A stretch of 64,000 nt of DNA. Origin: Paroedura picta (lineage: Eukaryota > Chordata > Lepidosauria > Squamata > Gekkonidae). Every line of letters begins with the position of its first letter. Position 1 is the stretch's first letter. Made by a program: the position numbers and the translations under genes. Positions 30,074-42,400 of the stretch are shown one piece after another. The stretch is taken from NCBI RefSeq assembly GCF_049243985.1, contig NC_135381.1, positions 13,503,345 to 13,567,344 on the forward strand, given 5' to 3'. The notes under the pieces are model-generated. The model saw nothing but the letters and a program-made list of their open reading frames with translations, ran no database searches and was not told the DNA's origin.

Positions 30074-30324
30074 GTATAAGGAGTACTTAAAGCTCTGCAT
30101 GCTGTTGCTGAGCAGCCTTTTTTCAAATTACACCAGTGATCCAACATGCTGGTTCACACTGAAGTCCGCAGCTTGTCCTGGAGGGCCAACAACAGGCCAC
30201 AGAGGCCAAAGCCTTCCCCTGGTGGTGTTCCCTGAGACTTTCAGAGCTACATCTGGATATGACAGTTCAATTTAGTCACTTTGGCTAGTAGACCTGAATC
30301 TGTCTCATTCCCTTTTGAAGCTAT

Positions 30325-30645
30325 GCTGGTAGCAGGGATGCCACTCCCCAGGCGGGAGCTGGGGATCCCCTGGAATTATAGCTCATCTCCAGACTAAAGA
30401 CATCAGATGGCTGCTTTGGAGGGTGTGCTTCATATCATTATAGAATCATAGAACCATAGAGTTGGAAGGGGCCATACAGGCCATCTAGTCCAACCCCCTG
30501 CTCAACGCAGGATTAGCCCAGAGCATCCTAAAGCATCCAAGAATACTCCACTGATGTCCCTCCCCACCCAAAATCCCACCCAATCCCAGCTCCACCCCCG
30601 AAGTCTCCAGGTATTTCCCATCCCAGAGCTGGCAACCCTAAGCCT
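30325..30645 (-). repeat. R1 repeat interrupted by a CR1 tail
   Basis: GGGATGCCACTCCCCAGGCG and GGATCCCCTGGAATTATAGC open the R1 copy. CACTGATGTCCCTCCCCACC to AGCTGGCAACCCTAAG closes it. A CR1 3' end at about 30440-30545 sits between them. Confidence 0.6.
30440..30545 (-). repeat. CR1 LINE 3' end
   Basis: Antisense CR1 terminal sequence: ATAGAATCATAGAACCATAG, GTTGGAAGGGGCCATACAGG and CATCTAGTCCAACCCCCTGC. Confidence 0.8.
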
Positions 30646-31295
30646 GGTAGCCATTTCTACTTCCATTAGCAATGAGTTCCTTAATCTGTTTTGGGCATGT
30701 GCATGTTTGGCCACCGAACATTTCAGCACAAACTCCACTGGGTACCCGAGGTGGGGCAGCCTTCCTGAATCAATGAGTCCACAAGCTAGATGTCTCTCTG
30801 TGCCCCTCCCCTGCTTCCTCTCCCACTGTTCAGATACACGCAATGATATTTTATTTCAAACATTTTATCATCGTTCTTTTTAAAGGCTCTTTAGGCAAAG
30901 ACTATAATTATGTCTTGGAAAGGGGCTTGCATGTTTGTGCAGCAAATTAGCGTTCAGCTTCACAACAGGTCAGTTTTGGGTTATTCTGTCTTAATCTGCC
31001 TTGTGAATTCTTCCTTTGGGGGTTTCAAGTGTCCATTTAGGTTGTTGCTTGCTTGCAGTCGTCAGGTGCAACCACTAAAGATCCCTCTATGCTAAAAAAG
31101 CAGACTTAAGCAAAAGGCAGAGAAAGAAGGCTGACAACTGAGCCCTCCCATTGGCCTAACTAATCCTGTGCTATTTGGTCTTTTGGGCATGAGCTATTGA
31201 AAAGCTCAAGCAATGGCCTTTAGTCTGGTACTTGTTGACTTTTGCTGCCCAGCAGAACAGAAAATAGAACAGAGTTGTTTTCTGTTACCCTAGAG

Positions 31296-31429
31296 CAGGG
31301 GTAGTCAAACTGCGGCCCTCCAGATGCCCATGGACTACAATTCCCAGGAGCCCCTGCCAGAATGCTGGCAGGGGCTCCTGGGAATTGTAGTCCATGGGCA
31401 TCTGGAGGGCCGCAGTTTGACTACCCCTG
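31296..31429. mobile_element. pMITE with perfect TSD (youngest-looking copy)
   Basis: The arms are almost identical reverse complements around GCCAGAATGCTGGC. CCCTAGAG is duplicated exactly at 31288-31295 and 31430-31437. A stem of about 60 bp is possible. Confidence 0.95.
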
Positions 31430-31437
31430 CCCTAGAG

Positions 31438-31877
31438 GGTCGGATCAGGACCAATGGGCTGAAATTAATTCAAAACATTTTTCAGCTAAACATCCGGAAG
31501 AAGTTCCTGATAGTTAGAGCGGTTCCTCAGTGGAACGGGCTTCCTTGAGAGGTGGTGGGTTCTCCTTTGGAAGTTTTGAATCAGAAGGTGAATAGCCATC
31601 TGACAGAAATGCTGATTCCCAGATTGTGAGGAAGAGTTTGTCTCTTGTGGCCCTTCCTTGCATACCCAGGGATTTGCTGATTGCCACTATTGTATGGTAG
31701 GTGAATTTCCTCCAGGCCAGGATGGGTTATGGAGATTTTTGCTGGGGGGATCACTGGGGCATGAAATTGGAGTCACTGTGGGTAGGCATGTAGTTGTGAT
31801 TTCCTGCACTTATGCAGGGGGTTGGGATAGATGACCCTGGAGGTCCCTTCCAACTCTATGATTTGATGATTCTTTAA
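31438..31877 (+). pseudogene. CR1 LINE 3' end
   Basis: Contains the CR1 C-terminal coding relic (CTCAGTGGAACGGGCTTCCT, TxxxWNGLP type) and ends with GATGACCCTGGAGGTCCCTT, CCAACTCTATGATT and TGATGATTCT. This is the diagnostic CR1 8-bp-repeat end. 5'-truncated. Confidence 0.85.
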
Positions 31878-32480
31878 AAAGAATACCTTGGCATGATGCA
31901 TACATTTTAGTGAAGACCTTCTGAAGACAAAGATTTATAGTCCCTTCTAAACAAAGGTAAATTTCAGTGTGTATTTCTGAACTCATAGGATTAGCTAGGT
32001 CTGCCCAGCCAAGATTTCCTTAGGCTCAAAAGCATGATCTCAGTTTACCATGCGGAAGTAGAACAAGTCCTCCTTTGGCTAACATACCTGTGGGCATGGC
32101 AGAGTACTTAAAGGAGGTCAAGGGGTGTTTAAAGGAAGTTGTGATTAAGAAAAATGTTCTCTGCAAGCAGGTAAACATTTGTGAAATTAAAAATAGCCAC
32201 TCTAATCTGACTCCTGCATTTCTGACATTAACCACACTGGCTCCAGGGTTCTATAAACTCCTGCCAGTTATGAGAAAATGAATGATTCTCTTTCCTTTGG
32301 TAGCCCCAACAGAAAATGTCAGCCACACCCAGCAAGGAAAGCTGGCTGTGGTCCTACACGCTATGCTGTTTCCTGGGAACAGATTCCTACGCACACGCAC
32401 AAGTTGCAAGGGTGGGAAAGGTGCCTCCATGTTATATTCTTGCCAGCATGACTAATGGCTGCTGGGAGTGGGTAATTCAG
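31878..32480. other. Intergenic, nothing recognised
   Basis: AT-rich with only short open frames. Confidence 0.4.
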
Positions 32481-32483
32481 AAA

Positions 32484-32692
32484 ATGGTGCATGTGAACAT
32501 ATGAAGCTGCCTTATACTAAGCCAGATTATTGGTCCATCTAGCTCGGTATCATTTGCCAGGGTCTTCAGCAGAAAAAACTCCTTTCAGACATCGGCGACT
32601 AAAGTTCTTTAACTGGAGATGCCAGAAACTGAACTCGGGACGGTCTGCGCACCAGAGTATGCACTTTGCCTTGGAACTGTGGTGGACAACAG
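32484..32692 (-). repeat. SINE-B
   Basis: Starts GTGAACATATGAAGCTGCCT and TATACTAAGCCAG (SINE 3' part), then AACTGGAGATGCCAGAAACT toward the tRNA-like head, which is degraded. Confidence 0.75.
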
Positions 32693-33825
32693 GAACTGAG
32701 CATCCACAGTCTCTGCAGAGAAAGGTTTCTGCACTTCAACAAAAAAAAAAGCTGTAGATGTTTTTGAACTCATGGCTCTGCAGCAGCATAGGTCAGATAT
32801 ACACATGCACAGGTGATAACTGGAATAATGTCGCAGGAAGCAACCTGTTTTAACTGGTCCCCATCACTCTGTTCCAATCTGGGCTCCCTTTTGCAGTTAG
32901 AAAACCTAATCATCTTTCTTCTATTAAAGAGTCACTTGTCCATTATTGTATAAAGTGTTACGAACGTTGATGAGCATTCCGTTACTTTGATTTTTAAACA
33001 TACCACCTTAGGTGTCTTAAATGGAAAGTTGGCAAATGAATTTTTTAAACAAATAAATTCACCCTACTTTCCTCCTTCTAATTTGTCTTCATGAAAGTTT
33101 TCCTGCAAGTTCTGCCTGTAGCAAGCAAAGCACTTATACAACTGAAGAACATGCGGTTGTGTCTGCTCAGGACATGACTTAAAACGCGGTTCTGGGAAAA
33201 TGGGCAGGGAAAGGAAATGACCGACAGACAGACAGCTGTCGATCCTTTAGCCTTGAGAGGCGTGATCTGCAGCAGCAGCACTCTTTTCTTCCACCCATGC
33301 TCTGAATTGTGCAGCGTCGTGCGGGTGACATTATTCCATCTAACATCAAACCACAATGTTGCGCCATCTGACTGGGCCTCTGGATTCTCTGTAGTCTTAT
33401 CAGTGGAAATGATTGTCAAAGGGGTAGAAGGAAATGCACAAAGCTGAGTTATGATTTACCTGGTTCGGTGATTCCATGAAAAAGACTGGTCCGTAAACAA
33501 AGTGAATTTGAGGAAAACTGTGAGATTTGCCCTTACGGTTGTGTCACTGGAACTCAGCGTTGTATAGGAGGCAGAGTGTCGGACCAGGATCCCCAAGACC
33601 AGGTCCGTCTTGTTGACAGACTCTAGATATGTGAAGAGGAGTAAAGCAGCAGGCTTCTTAAAGAATAAAAGTTTTATTTATGAAGGGAAACAACTATGCA
33701 TAGACAGAGAGGAGAGAGTCCTGACTATCTAACTGTTCTAACTATCCGAAGAAATCACAGCTTACAATATAATGTTATAATGATATTGCAGTTATCACCT
33801 GTTGTTATCATATGCTATCTGTATC
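32693..33825. other. Intergenic, nothing recognised
   Basis: No gene or known repeat identified. Open frames on both strands at 33.08-33.45 kb resemble no family. Confidence 0.4.
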
Positions 33826-33827
33826 TT

Positions 33828-33945
33828 TCTCCTGTTTCTTGTAAACTGCCCTGAGCCTTCAGGAAGGGTGGTATATAAATATAATAAACAAACAAACAAA
33901 CAAACAAACAAACAAATAATAATGAATAAATAAATAAATCATTGT
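33828..33945 (+). repeat. LINE tail with (CAAA)n/(TAAA)n
   Basis: TTGTAAACTGCCCTGAGCCT and GGTGGTATATAAATATAATA, followed by AAACAAACAAAC and AATAAATAAATAAA: a CR1/L2-type 3' end whose tail became a microsatellite. Confidence 0.7.
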
Positions 33946-34066
33946 TTGTTGGTCCAACTGCTTTTCTGGGGCAAGCAAGGAGGAAGAGTGCATGAATGAG
34001 CAGGAAGTTTCTTATTGAGCCAATCAGGAGATTGAAAATCATCAGGAATTTCCTATTTTAACTATG

Positions 34067-34327
34067 AAGAAGAGTTGGTTCTTATATGCCGCTTTTCCCT
34101 ACCCGAAGGAGGCTCAAAGCGGCCTACAGTCGCCTTCCCATTCCTCTCCCCACAACAGACACCCTGTGGGGTGGGTGAGGCTGAGAGAACGCTGATATCA
34201 CTGCTTGGTCAGAACAGTTTTATCAGTGCCGGTGAGGCCAAGATCACCCAGCTGGTTGCATGTGGAGGAGCGCAGAATCGAACCTGGCATGCCAGATTAG
34301 AAGTCCGCACTCCTAACCACTACACCA
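34067..34327 (-). repeat. SINE-A, near full length
   Basis: Runs from the AAGAAGAGTTGGTTCTTATA tail to the head AAGTCCGCACTCCTAACCAC. A short direct repeat AACTATG flanks it (34060-34066 and 34328-34334). Confidence 0.9.
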
Positions 34328-34594
34328 AACTATGCTAACTAGGCATCTCCTCTGATGTCCCCTGCAGGAAACTCTTTATATTTTGATCGATTATACACCC
34401 TGCAGATCTTGTATATTCCAGCACATATATCCATGAAGCTCACTGTGTGACCTTGGAGGCAATCATTGTCCCTCAGCCTAACCTATTTTGTAAGGGTTGT
34501 AAGAATAAAATAGGGGAGTGGGAATCACGTACACCCAAGCTGCACTCAGCTCTTTATCTATGAACGCCCTTAAAGCTATGGATGCCCCCAAGGC

Positions 34595-34870
34595 TTTATT
34601 TATTTATTTATTAGATTTATATATCACTCTCCCAGCAGGCTGATGTATACCATATTAAGAGCACCATAAAATAATTAGAAGTTAAATAAAATTTCTAGGA
34701 ATTTGACATTTAAAATTAAATTGGAGGTAGATCTGGGTGTCTAGTCTAGTCCAACCCCCTGCTCAATGCAGGATCAGCCCAAAGCATCCTAAAGCATCCA
34801 AGAAAAATGTGTATCCAACCTTTGCTTGAAGACTGCCAGTGAGGGGGAACTCAACACCTACCAGCATCAT
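34595..34870 (-). repeat. LINE tail plus CR1 fragment
   Basis: TTTATTTATTTATTAGATTT (antisense tail) is followed, after a gap, by TCTAGTCCAACCCCCTGCTC and CAACCTTTGCTTGAAGACTG of an antisense CR1 3' region. Confidence 0.6.
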
Positions 34871-34879
34871 GCCAACCTG

Positions 34880-37320
34880 CAAGGTTGCTTCTAGCAAAAA
34901 CTGGAACTGATGTAATGATTTCCAGGATGACACTTTAGAATTCGCCCCAAACTATGGTTTAACCATAGAGGTTTGGAAAACCCGTGAGTATAGCCTCTGA
35001 TATCATGCCATCGATTCTGTTTTTTCACCGGAAGCGACAATACGCACTGCCCTCGGGCTATGCACCTGCCTCTGTCCCCCTGAAGAATTATGGGGGGAAA
35101 GGTCTGTAGTGGAAAGCAGGCATCAGTGGAAACTGCCAAAGTGATCCCAACCCTTTACATCTGCCCTGTAAATGCCTGGCCAGGGAAGTGGTTTTCCCAC
35201 CAAATGTGCCCATGTTCTTGAAAGATCTTGCGTTCCTGTGAAGCGTGCAGGCTCCTTCCTTCCTCTAGTCCTTCCTTTGCCTTGTGACACTTTACAGAGC
35301 CATGAGGCAGCAGTGACGTGTGCCCGAGAGCCAAGGAAGATAAAAAAGCCACAGGGCCTGAGTATTGGGCAACCACAGGCCCTATTTTTACATCCAGTTC
35401 TGTGTAGATGGTTCTCCCTTCCATTTATTTTGTCCTTTTCCAAGAAAGATAAAGGAGAACGTCTGACCTGAGTAGACCCCCTCCCCCCCACCCAAGTTAC
35501 TTCCACCCCGACAAATGCAGGGTTTCTCCAAATGCTGACCATCCTTACACTCACTGGTGACACAAAGGATATTTCTTTCTTGGGTGACTAAATGGAATAA
35601 GAAGCATGCTGTTAGAAATGTGCTAAGATCCAACTCCAAACACTGTCCACTTTAAAATATCATAAATGTTTCAAAATTCAAACAGTGTTCTTTCCAATGT
35701 TTGGGATCTGCTGGGATTTCAATTGCCTATGAATGGGGATGTTTTCTCCTTGGTTGTCAATAATGGGACTTTTCCATGTTCTGTCTACAGTGTTCTGGCC
35801 CCGTCCTCAGCGTACCTCTCACATGTGGTCCTAAAAGATCAAAAGCCTGAATGCTGTGGAATGATCGTTCTCAGATGGTTTTCAACCCGAGCAGCTCACA
35901 AGACCAGATGTATCAACTTGCCTAAGTTCGGGTGAAGCCTGCCTGAGAGAACCTACCTTAGTTTGAGGGCTAAGGGGAGGTGCTTTTTCCATCCCAATTT
36001 CCACCCCTAACTAACAGAATTCCTTCTCCCCCAACAGGTAGTTGTTGGCATCCCTGGACACAATCCTGAAAAGCTTCTGAATTAGGGTAAACAATTTGAT
36101 CTGTGAAATATGACATCCTTGCTGGTTTTCTATTGTCTTGTATTTTAAATTTGATGTGTTGGCCACTATGAAAGTTTGGGGAAGAGGAAATGCAAGATAT
36201 AACGACAGGGAAGCAATAAATGAATGAGATCTGACCTTCTTGGCTTCTTCCAGGCAATGCAAGCTGCCTCTTTGTCCAAATGAATATGTTATTAGCAATG
36301 CACAAGTTTCTACTCCCTCTAATTTCCTTTTGCACTTAATGTCATTTAATGTTAATTCCTCTGCACATTTTCTTCCATATACAAGATTTTAAAATTTTTA
36401 TTTAAAACATCTATCTTCCAGTCAGAGGATTAATCAGAGAGGGAAGGAAACCGGAGTATCACCAATAGATATTCTAATGAACATGAGCACATACAAGCAC
36501 ATATTTTAAAAGGCATATTCCAAATCTCCCCCCTAACAAAAAAGTAAAATAGGATTAAGGATGTATCTAAAACAAAGGATTGCCTTAGCAAATAGAAAAT
36601 ATTTCTTTCCATATAAATTGACACATCAGATTCCCCTCTTTCTTTGGATCATGTGGTGAACTAGGACCAAATAGGATTTAAGGGTGCCTCAGACCCATGC
36701 CATGTTGACCTCTTGGCCTTCTAGAAAAGCAGGAGCAATACTTTCTTAACCAAGCAAGCTAATCTAAATTATTTTTCTCTCTGTTTTCCTGCTGATATCA
36801 GAGTTCAGAAGAACTCAGGGAAGGCTCTTTGATCACACAATGCTGTCAAAGCAAAGATGAACAGGTCTGTAAAAAAAAGGCAGTCTCTTTTCAAGAGTTA
36901 AATAATCTTTTATCTGCTGTACATTTCTCTGAAGAAGAGCACAATTCGAAAAGCATGGATACTTTTAAGCTTAAAGATTTGACCCTCCAACACTGCAAGG
37001 GTGAAAAATCTCACCCCATCTAATCTGCTTGTACCACCTGTTTTTTCACACGAAGGACTACTGTCCTGAGTGCTCTATATTGCACTTTATTGAAATTCTC
37101 CTTGTCATTTTACCTCTGGGTTGGTTCTTCTATCCCTAATCCATTTAACGGCAGTGGAACAGACAACATAGATCCCTTCACGATACCCTTCCTGACACCC
37201 TGGAGAATATTTACCTCACCACATATAGATAAGCTCATATAACCAATCCTAGTTTACTTTCTCCCACAGGTTTTCTGAGGGAAAAGCATAATCTCTTATG
37301 AAAAGGTCTAAGGTCAAAAT
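34880..37320. other. Intergenic, nothing recognised
   Basis: About 2.4 kb without familiar repeats. Open frames of 146 aa (35123-35563, -) and 64 aa (36829-37023, +) have no family resemblance. Confidence 0.4.
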
Positions 37321-37324
37321 ACGG

Positions 37325-37560
37325 ATGCCAGCCTTCAGGTGAGACTTTGGGATTTTCGGGAATTACAGCTGATCTCCAGACTGCAGAGATCAGTCCCCCT
37401 AGAGAACATGGCTGTTTTGGAGGGCAGGCTCTATGCATCATACCCCATGGTGCTCTCCAGGATCCATTCCCAGATCTCCAGACGTTTCCTAACCTGGATC
37501 TGGTACTCCTACTGCTCCATCCCTTGCTGGTGATCATGAGGGACCTGCCAACCCTAGGTC
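37325..37560 (-). repeat. R1 repeat
   Basis: ATGCCAGCCTTCAGGTGAGA, TTACAGCTGATCTCCAGACT and AGAACATGGCTGTTTTGGAG, ending CCTGCCAACCCTAGG. Confidence 0.7.
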
Positions 37561-37607
37561 AAAAGTGTGTGATAGAGGCACACTCTTGCCCTTAGGTGTG
37601 TGTATCA

Positions 37608-37945
37608 ATCTTTCTCAACTTTTTTACCGTTGAGAAACCCCAAAACATTCTTCAGGCTTTGAGAAATCTCAGAAATGGTGCGATCATGCAGAATATGGTT
37701 AGGAAGCATAGCTGTATACACACACATCTGGGGCCCCTCCCCTTCCCATCCCCTCCAGGTCCATCATCGGCCATTTTGGGAGGGGTGGATGGGTCAACAT
37801 GACCATATATGGTCATATTTCCCAATAAATGTTTAACATTTTTTAAAAAATGTATAAAATTAATGAACCCCCACCCATTCTGGAAACCCTTCCATGGCTA
37901 TCAAAAAAACCCAAAGTTTCATGAGACCCTGGTTGAGAAAGCCTG
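37608..37945 (-). mobile_element. hAT-like MITE (TTTCTCAACC family), copy 2
   Basis: Reverse copy of the 7.03 kb element: TTTCTCAACTTTTTTACCGT at the left and CCTGGTTGAGAAAGCCTG at the right, with ATGACCATATATGGTCATAT inside. Confidence 0.8.
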
Positions 37946-38245
37946 ATATATATACACACACTCATCCCACCACTTGCTCTGCTTTTTTGGGGAGGGAGAA
38001 GTTCTCAATAACCTGCATCCTCAGTTTGACTAGATAGAGTAGTAAGGAAAAGAAAATATATGTAAACCATCATCAGGAAACCCTAGAAATTTTAGCTTGA
38101 TGAAGGGGCAACTAAGAACTTAACATCGAATGATCAGTAGTTAACTGATAATCCCAGAATTTCTTGGTGTGTGGGGGAAGCAATACAAAGCCAATCTATG
38201 GTGTTGCTTACGGCCTCCAAAATACTTCAATATGTGTCCACTGAG

Positions 38246-38412
38246 AAGGGAAGGCAGCCTAGTACAGTCCGATCTCTTCAGATCTCAGTAGCTAAGTAAA
38301 GTTGGTACTTGGCTGGGAGGAGGGCAACTGCAAACCATCTTTGCTTCTCCCCTGCTTTGAAAGTCCCATGCTGGGGTCACCATGTCAGTCGTGACTTGAA
38401 GGAACCTCTATG
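38246..38412 (+). repeat. SINE-5S, diverged
   Basis: TCCGATCTCTTCAGATCTCA, AGTAGCTAAGTAAAGTTGGT and ACTTGGCTGGGAGG retain the 5S-like head. GGGGTCACCATGTCAGTCGT is the SINE 3' part. Confidence 0.75.
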
Positions 38413-38483
38413 CCTATGTATTCAATAACCATTCAGAGTGGAACTTTCCCACTACTTATATCCTATTGCAGTCCACTGAGGCC

Positions 38484-38700
38484 TAAGGTGACCAGATTGT
38501 CCCACTTTTGGAGGGACATCTGGGGGCACCTGGCAAATTGTACCTGTGTTGAAATTAAAAATATATATATATTACAATACTATTTTTGCGTTCTATGAAA
38601 AATTTTGTTGCTCCATATAGACCAAATTTTTATCAAGAACCCCCCCTCCTCCCGGTCAATGGTGTCTCGCTTTACCAATGTTGAAATCTGGTCACCTTAA
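38484..38700. mobile_element. hAT-like MITE (GGTGACCAGATT family), copy 2, perfect TSD
   Basis: TAAGGTGACCAGATTGTCCC ... AATCTGGTCACCTTAA. CTGAGGCC is duplicated exactly (38476-38483 and 38701-38708). Confidence 0.9.
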
Positions 38701-39410
38701 CTGAGGCCCCCCAATTTTTCATCTTGGGGATAGCAGTTCCTTGGGAACAACACAGAAGATGGAGTAAGGGTCTGCAGTGAGAGGAGAAAGTCAGCCAAAA
38801 TCCCCCTAATCTCTTCCGAAAACTTAAACGCTCCTATGGTTTTGGAACTGTATGAGTGGACACACGCAAGTGTCTCTTTCCAATGTGGTCTCCCTGATTG
38901 GAATCAACAAACCTAGGAAATGGAAAGGTGCTCCCCCTTACATTCATATCTTCATTTTCCATTAGCAGACTGGGGCAAAGGCACTATCTAGAGCAACTGT
39001 CGTCATGATTTTATCACCCTCTTTCGACATCAAGCCAGTAGATCACTGCTACCATGGGAAGTGGGCAGCATCCTTCTCTGACACAGACCACTAAGCAACC
39101 GGTGGGAGGTTATGGGCAGAATCCGGAAAAGAGATGAGGATGATGACCTCGAGGAATTGAAAGACAGGGGGAAGGCATCACTTCCTGCGAGAGACCGCAC
39201 AGTTGAGAACTCATTTGGGGATCACTGTTTGCGAAGCTTCTCTTTTCCTTTTATTATTAATTTCCACTCCGCAGGGCCACACCCTGCAGGGGGGTTGGCT
39301 CACTGACATGTTGAAAAAAGGACGCTTCTGCCCATGGCTGAGCCATTTCGCAAAGGAAGTGCTGAAACTCTGTACAGCTTGCTGCAGAGACAGGGCTCAC
39401 TGGTTCGAGC

Positions 39411-39435
39411 ATGGTACAGAAGTCTCTGGCACTTG
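39411..39435 (+). CDS. OSM: OSM coding exon 1 (25 nt)
   Basis: ATGGTACAGAAGTCTCTGGC then ACTTG, encoding MVQKSLAL plus one base. The donor is CTTG|GTATGT. It was found by requiring phase 1 and a signal-peptide start to join exon 2 (G|CA). A tiny first coding exon is normal for OSM and LIF. The transcription start is not placed; no convincing TATA box is seen. Confidence 0.7.
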
Positions 39436-42400
39436 GTATGTGATGGCTCTAATTCGCCAATTCTCTTTGGTTTCTGAAACGCTGCTTGACTGTCTTATTT
39501 TTTCCCAAGTACCACTTCCCTATATGTACAGCTGTTACGGGGAGGGGGGATATAGGGAAGGAGAGAAGTCTCTACCAGGCCATGTTTGTAAACTTCACAG
39601 AGGAAACTGGCCTTGGAAGGAAACAGGATGCTGGACCTCTGGTCTGGTCTGGCAGCTCTTTTTTCTTGTGAAGGTGGTGTACTAGAGGGATCATTACCTA
39701 GAGCAGTGGTCCCCAATCCCCAGTCCGGAGACCGGGACCAGTCCATGGATTAGTCAGTACCGGGCTGTGGCTCCTCCTCATCCTCCTCCCCGGCTGCTGC
39801 CTCGGGGGCTGCCCTGCCACTCTGCCACCAGCTCCCCTTTTGTGCTCTCCAGTGGCCGCCATAGCTGGGGTTCCTCTCAGTGTGGCACTGTGCAGCTGCA
39901 GCTGGCAGGGGCGCCGGCGGGAAAGCAAGCGGAGCAGGGGCTCAGGCGGTAGCGACGTCCCTCGGCAAAAGACTACCCCCCCCCAGGCCTCAGTAAAATT
40001 GTCAAGCGTTGACCTGTCCCCGGTGATAAAAAGAATATTTACCTTTTTCTATTATTAATTACTACTGTTGTACTGTTGTTGTTGCTATCGCGGCCTAGTT
40101 TTGCAAAGTTCTGCTTAATCCTTTCAAGACATAGTTGACCTAAATAGGTGATTCACTTGGGCTGGATCTTCAATAATACTGAGATTCAGTTTGCTAAATT
40201 CAATATCTTTATATCTTGTAGTAGGGTTTTTAACTTTCTAAATTCAACAGTGTCATCAATGTTGTGGGTTGAAAAACTTTACCAGCTGAAGATTAAATTG
40301 GCCTTTTTAACACAACGATTCATGCGAGGGACATTTCGGGAAATTTTTAACATAAAATTAAATGAAAACTGAATGTGCAAAGACAGAGAGTTTATGTTCC
40401 TCTCCCCAATTTTCGACTTAAGACAGCTTGGTGTAGCAGTTATGACCGGCGGCCTCTAATCTGGACAGCCGGGTTTGATTTCCCGCTCCTTCACATGCAG
40501 CCAGCCGTTAAGAGCTGTTCTTGCAGTCACCCCCAGTACTGTCAGAGCTCTCTCAGTCCCACCTACTTCACAGGGTATCTGTTGTGGGGAGAGGAAGGAA
40601 AGGCGATTGTAAGCTGCTTGGAGACTCCTTTGAGTAGTGAAAAGCAGGGTATAAAAACCAACTCTTCTTCTTAATTAAAATATAACCCTTGTTATCTATA
40701 TAAGAATTTGCATTCATTCAAAGAATTATGCAGACAAACCCCCCCCCCCCCAATTTTCTTTATGATATGTATAGAAGCTAAAAATAATTGAAGGGAAAAA
40801 CATCTATAACATGCTGGCAATTTCTGTTCTAGAAATTTACATGTTTTGCTTAATAGGTTTGATTAATTTATTCCAGTAGCAAGATCTGCATATGCACACA
40901 CACACACACACACTAGAAGCAAACAAACTGAGAAAGTTGTTCCTGGATTTCGGTGTTGTAATTCAATTCCTTAATAGAAGGATTTGGCCTGCTATAAGTC
41001 TTCCAGGGTGGCAGTTTCACAGCGACTCTAATCGGCTTCTCATATGCTTCTTCCTTCACAGCATTGGTGCCCACCCTTATGATGGTGTGCCTAATGCTAG
41101 AGAATTCCAATGCCAGCTTGTGCCCAAGTACCTTTGAAGCATCGCTTTCCCAGACAGAACGGCTTATAATGCATATAGAAGATCGAACCAAGCAACTGTA
41201 CGAGTCCTATGTAAGTAACTGCTTGACCACTACAGAACTGGTATCATTAGGGTTGCTAGCTCTGGGTTGGGTAATACATGGAGACTTTTGGTGGTGGAGC
41301 CAGCAGTGGGTGGGATTTGGAGTGGAGAGAGATCACAGAGGAGTAAAATGCTATGGAGTCCATCCTCCAAAGCAGCCATCTTCTATTCTCTACCAATCCG
41401 GTGGAGACACTTGACCTCCCTTGAGATGAGACACTAGCTTTTTTTTGGGGGGGGGGAAGGGTCAGGCGGGTATTCTAAGCAAGGGTCCCCAATCTTTTTG
41501 AGTCTCTGGGCAAATGTGGAATTCTGACACAGCACGTTGGACATAGCAACAAAATGGCTGCCATAAAATGGCTGACATAAGAGGCGGAGCCAGCAATTAA
41601 ATTAGTGCGACGGTTTTACTTCAGCAACACAGTGTAGATCCTTGTGCTGTGGTAGCAGAAGCAGCTGCCAAAGCAACATTTTAAAATATCCGCACAGCCA
41701 ATCAAATCTCCAATAGACATTCAGAAGCCTTGTTGGGCAAAATCCTTATCTGGCCCCAGGTACCTCCTAAAAACACTTGTTGGACACCAGAAAAGATATT
41801 GGTGGGTGCTGTGTGTTTGGGGATTCACATTCTAAGTTTTTACCAGTGTCATCCTAAACAGAGTCACCCCTTCTAAGACATTTAACTTCAGTGGACACGA
41901 CACGTCACCCCAGTTCAAAACAGGAGCTTGCTTTAGGTAGTAGCTCCAATTGGTAGCTCATGATCTACCAGCAAGAGTTAACTGACCATTAAAGGCACTA
42001 AGGCAACGTCCTGGGGACCCAATGGCCTAGGCAGCCACTCTCTGCTAGGGCCAACCTGGCCCATGTGAGGGCCAACTCCTCCAAGCAAGCAGCCTGAGCT
42101 CTGCACAGCATGGGAACAGAGGCTCTTTTCCATCCGTGACTGCAGAGTAGCTAGTAAATCCCTCGCCAAAAGGACCCAGGAAAGATCAGTAACTCCCTTT
42201 GTGCTGCTTAGCAGATAGCTTCATTTCTGGAGCTTTCTAGTCCATATTTCTACAACAGCATTGCTGAGAGTCAGCTTGACATGGTGGTTAACAGCAGTGG
42301 CTTCTAATCTGGAGAGCTGGGTTCGATCCCCCACTCCTCCACATGCAGTCAGCTGGGTGACCTTGGGCTGGTCATAGCTCTGATACGTGCTGTTCTAACC

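Noticed and set aside
35123-35563. 146-aa open frame on the minus strand
   Set aside because: No family resemblance, no promoter or splice support, and open frames on the other strand as well.
36829-37023. 64-aa frame with protein-like composition (KLKDLTLQHCKGEKSHP)
   Set aside because: Too short, with no flanking splice signals or homologue recognised.
39053-39061. ATGGGAA|GTGGGC as the first OSM exon
   Set aside because: The phase fits, but the donor is weak and the signal peptide poorer than with the 39411 start, which has GTATGT as donor.
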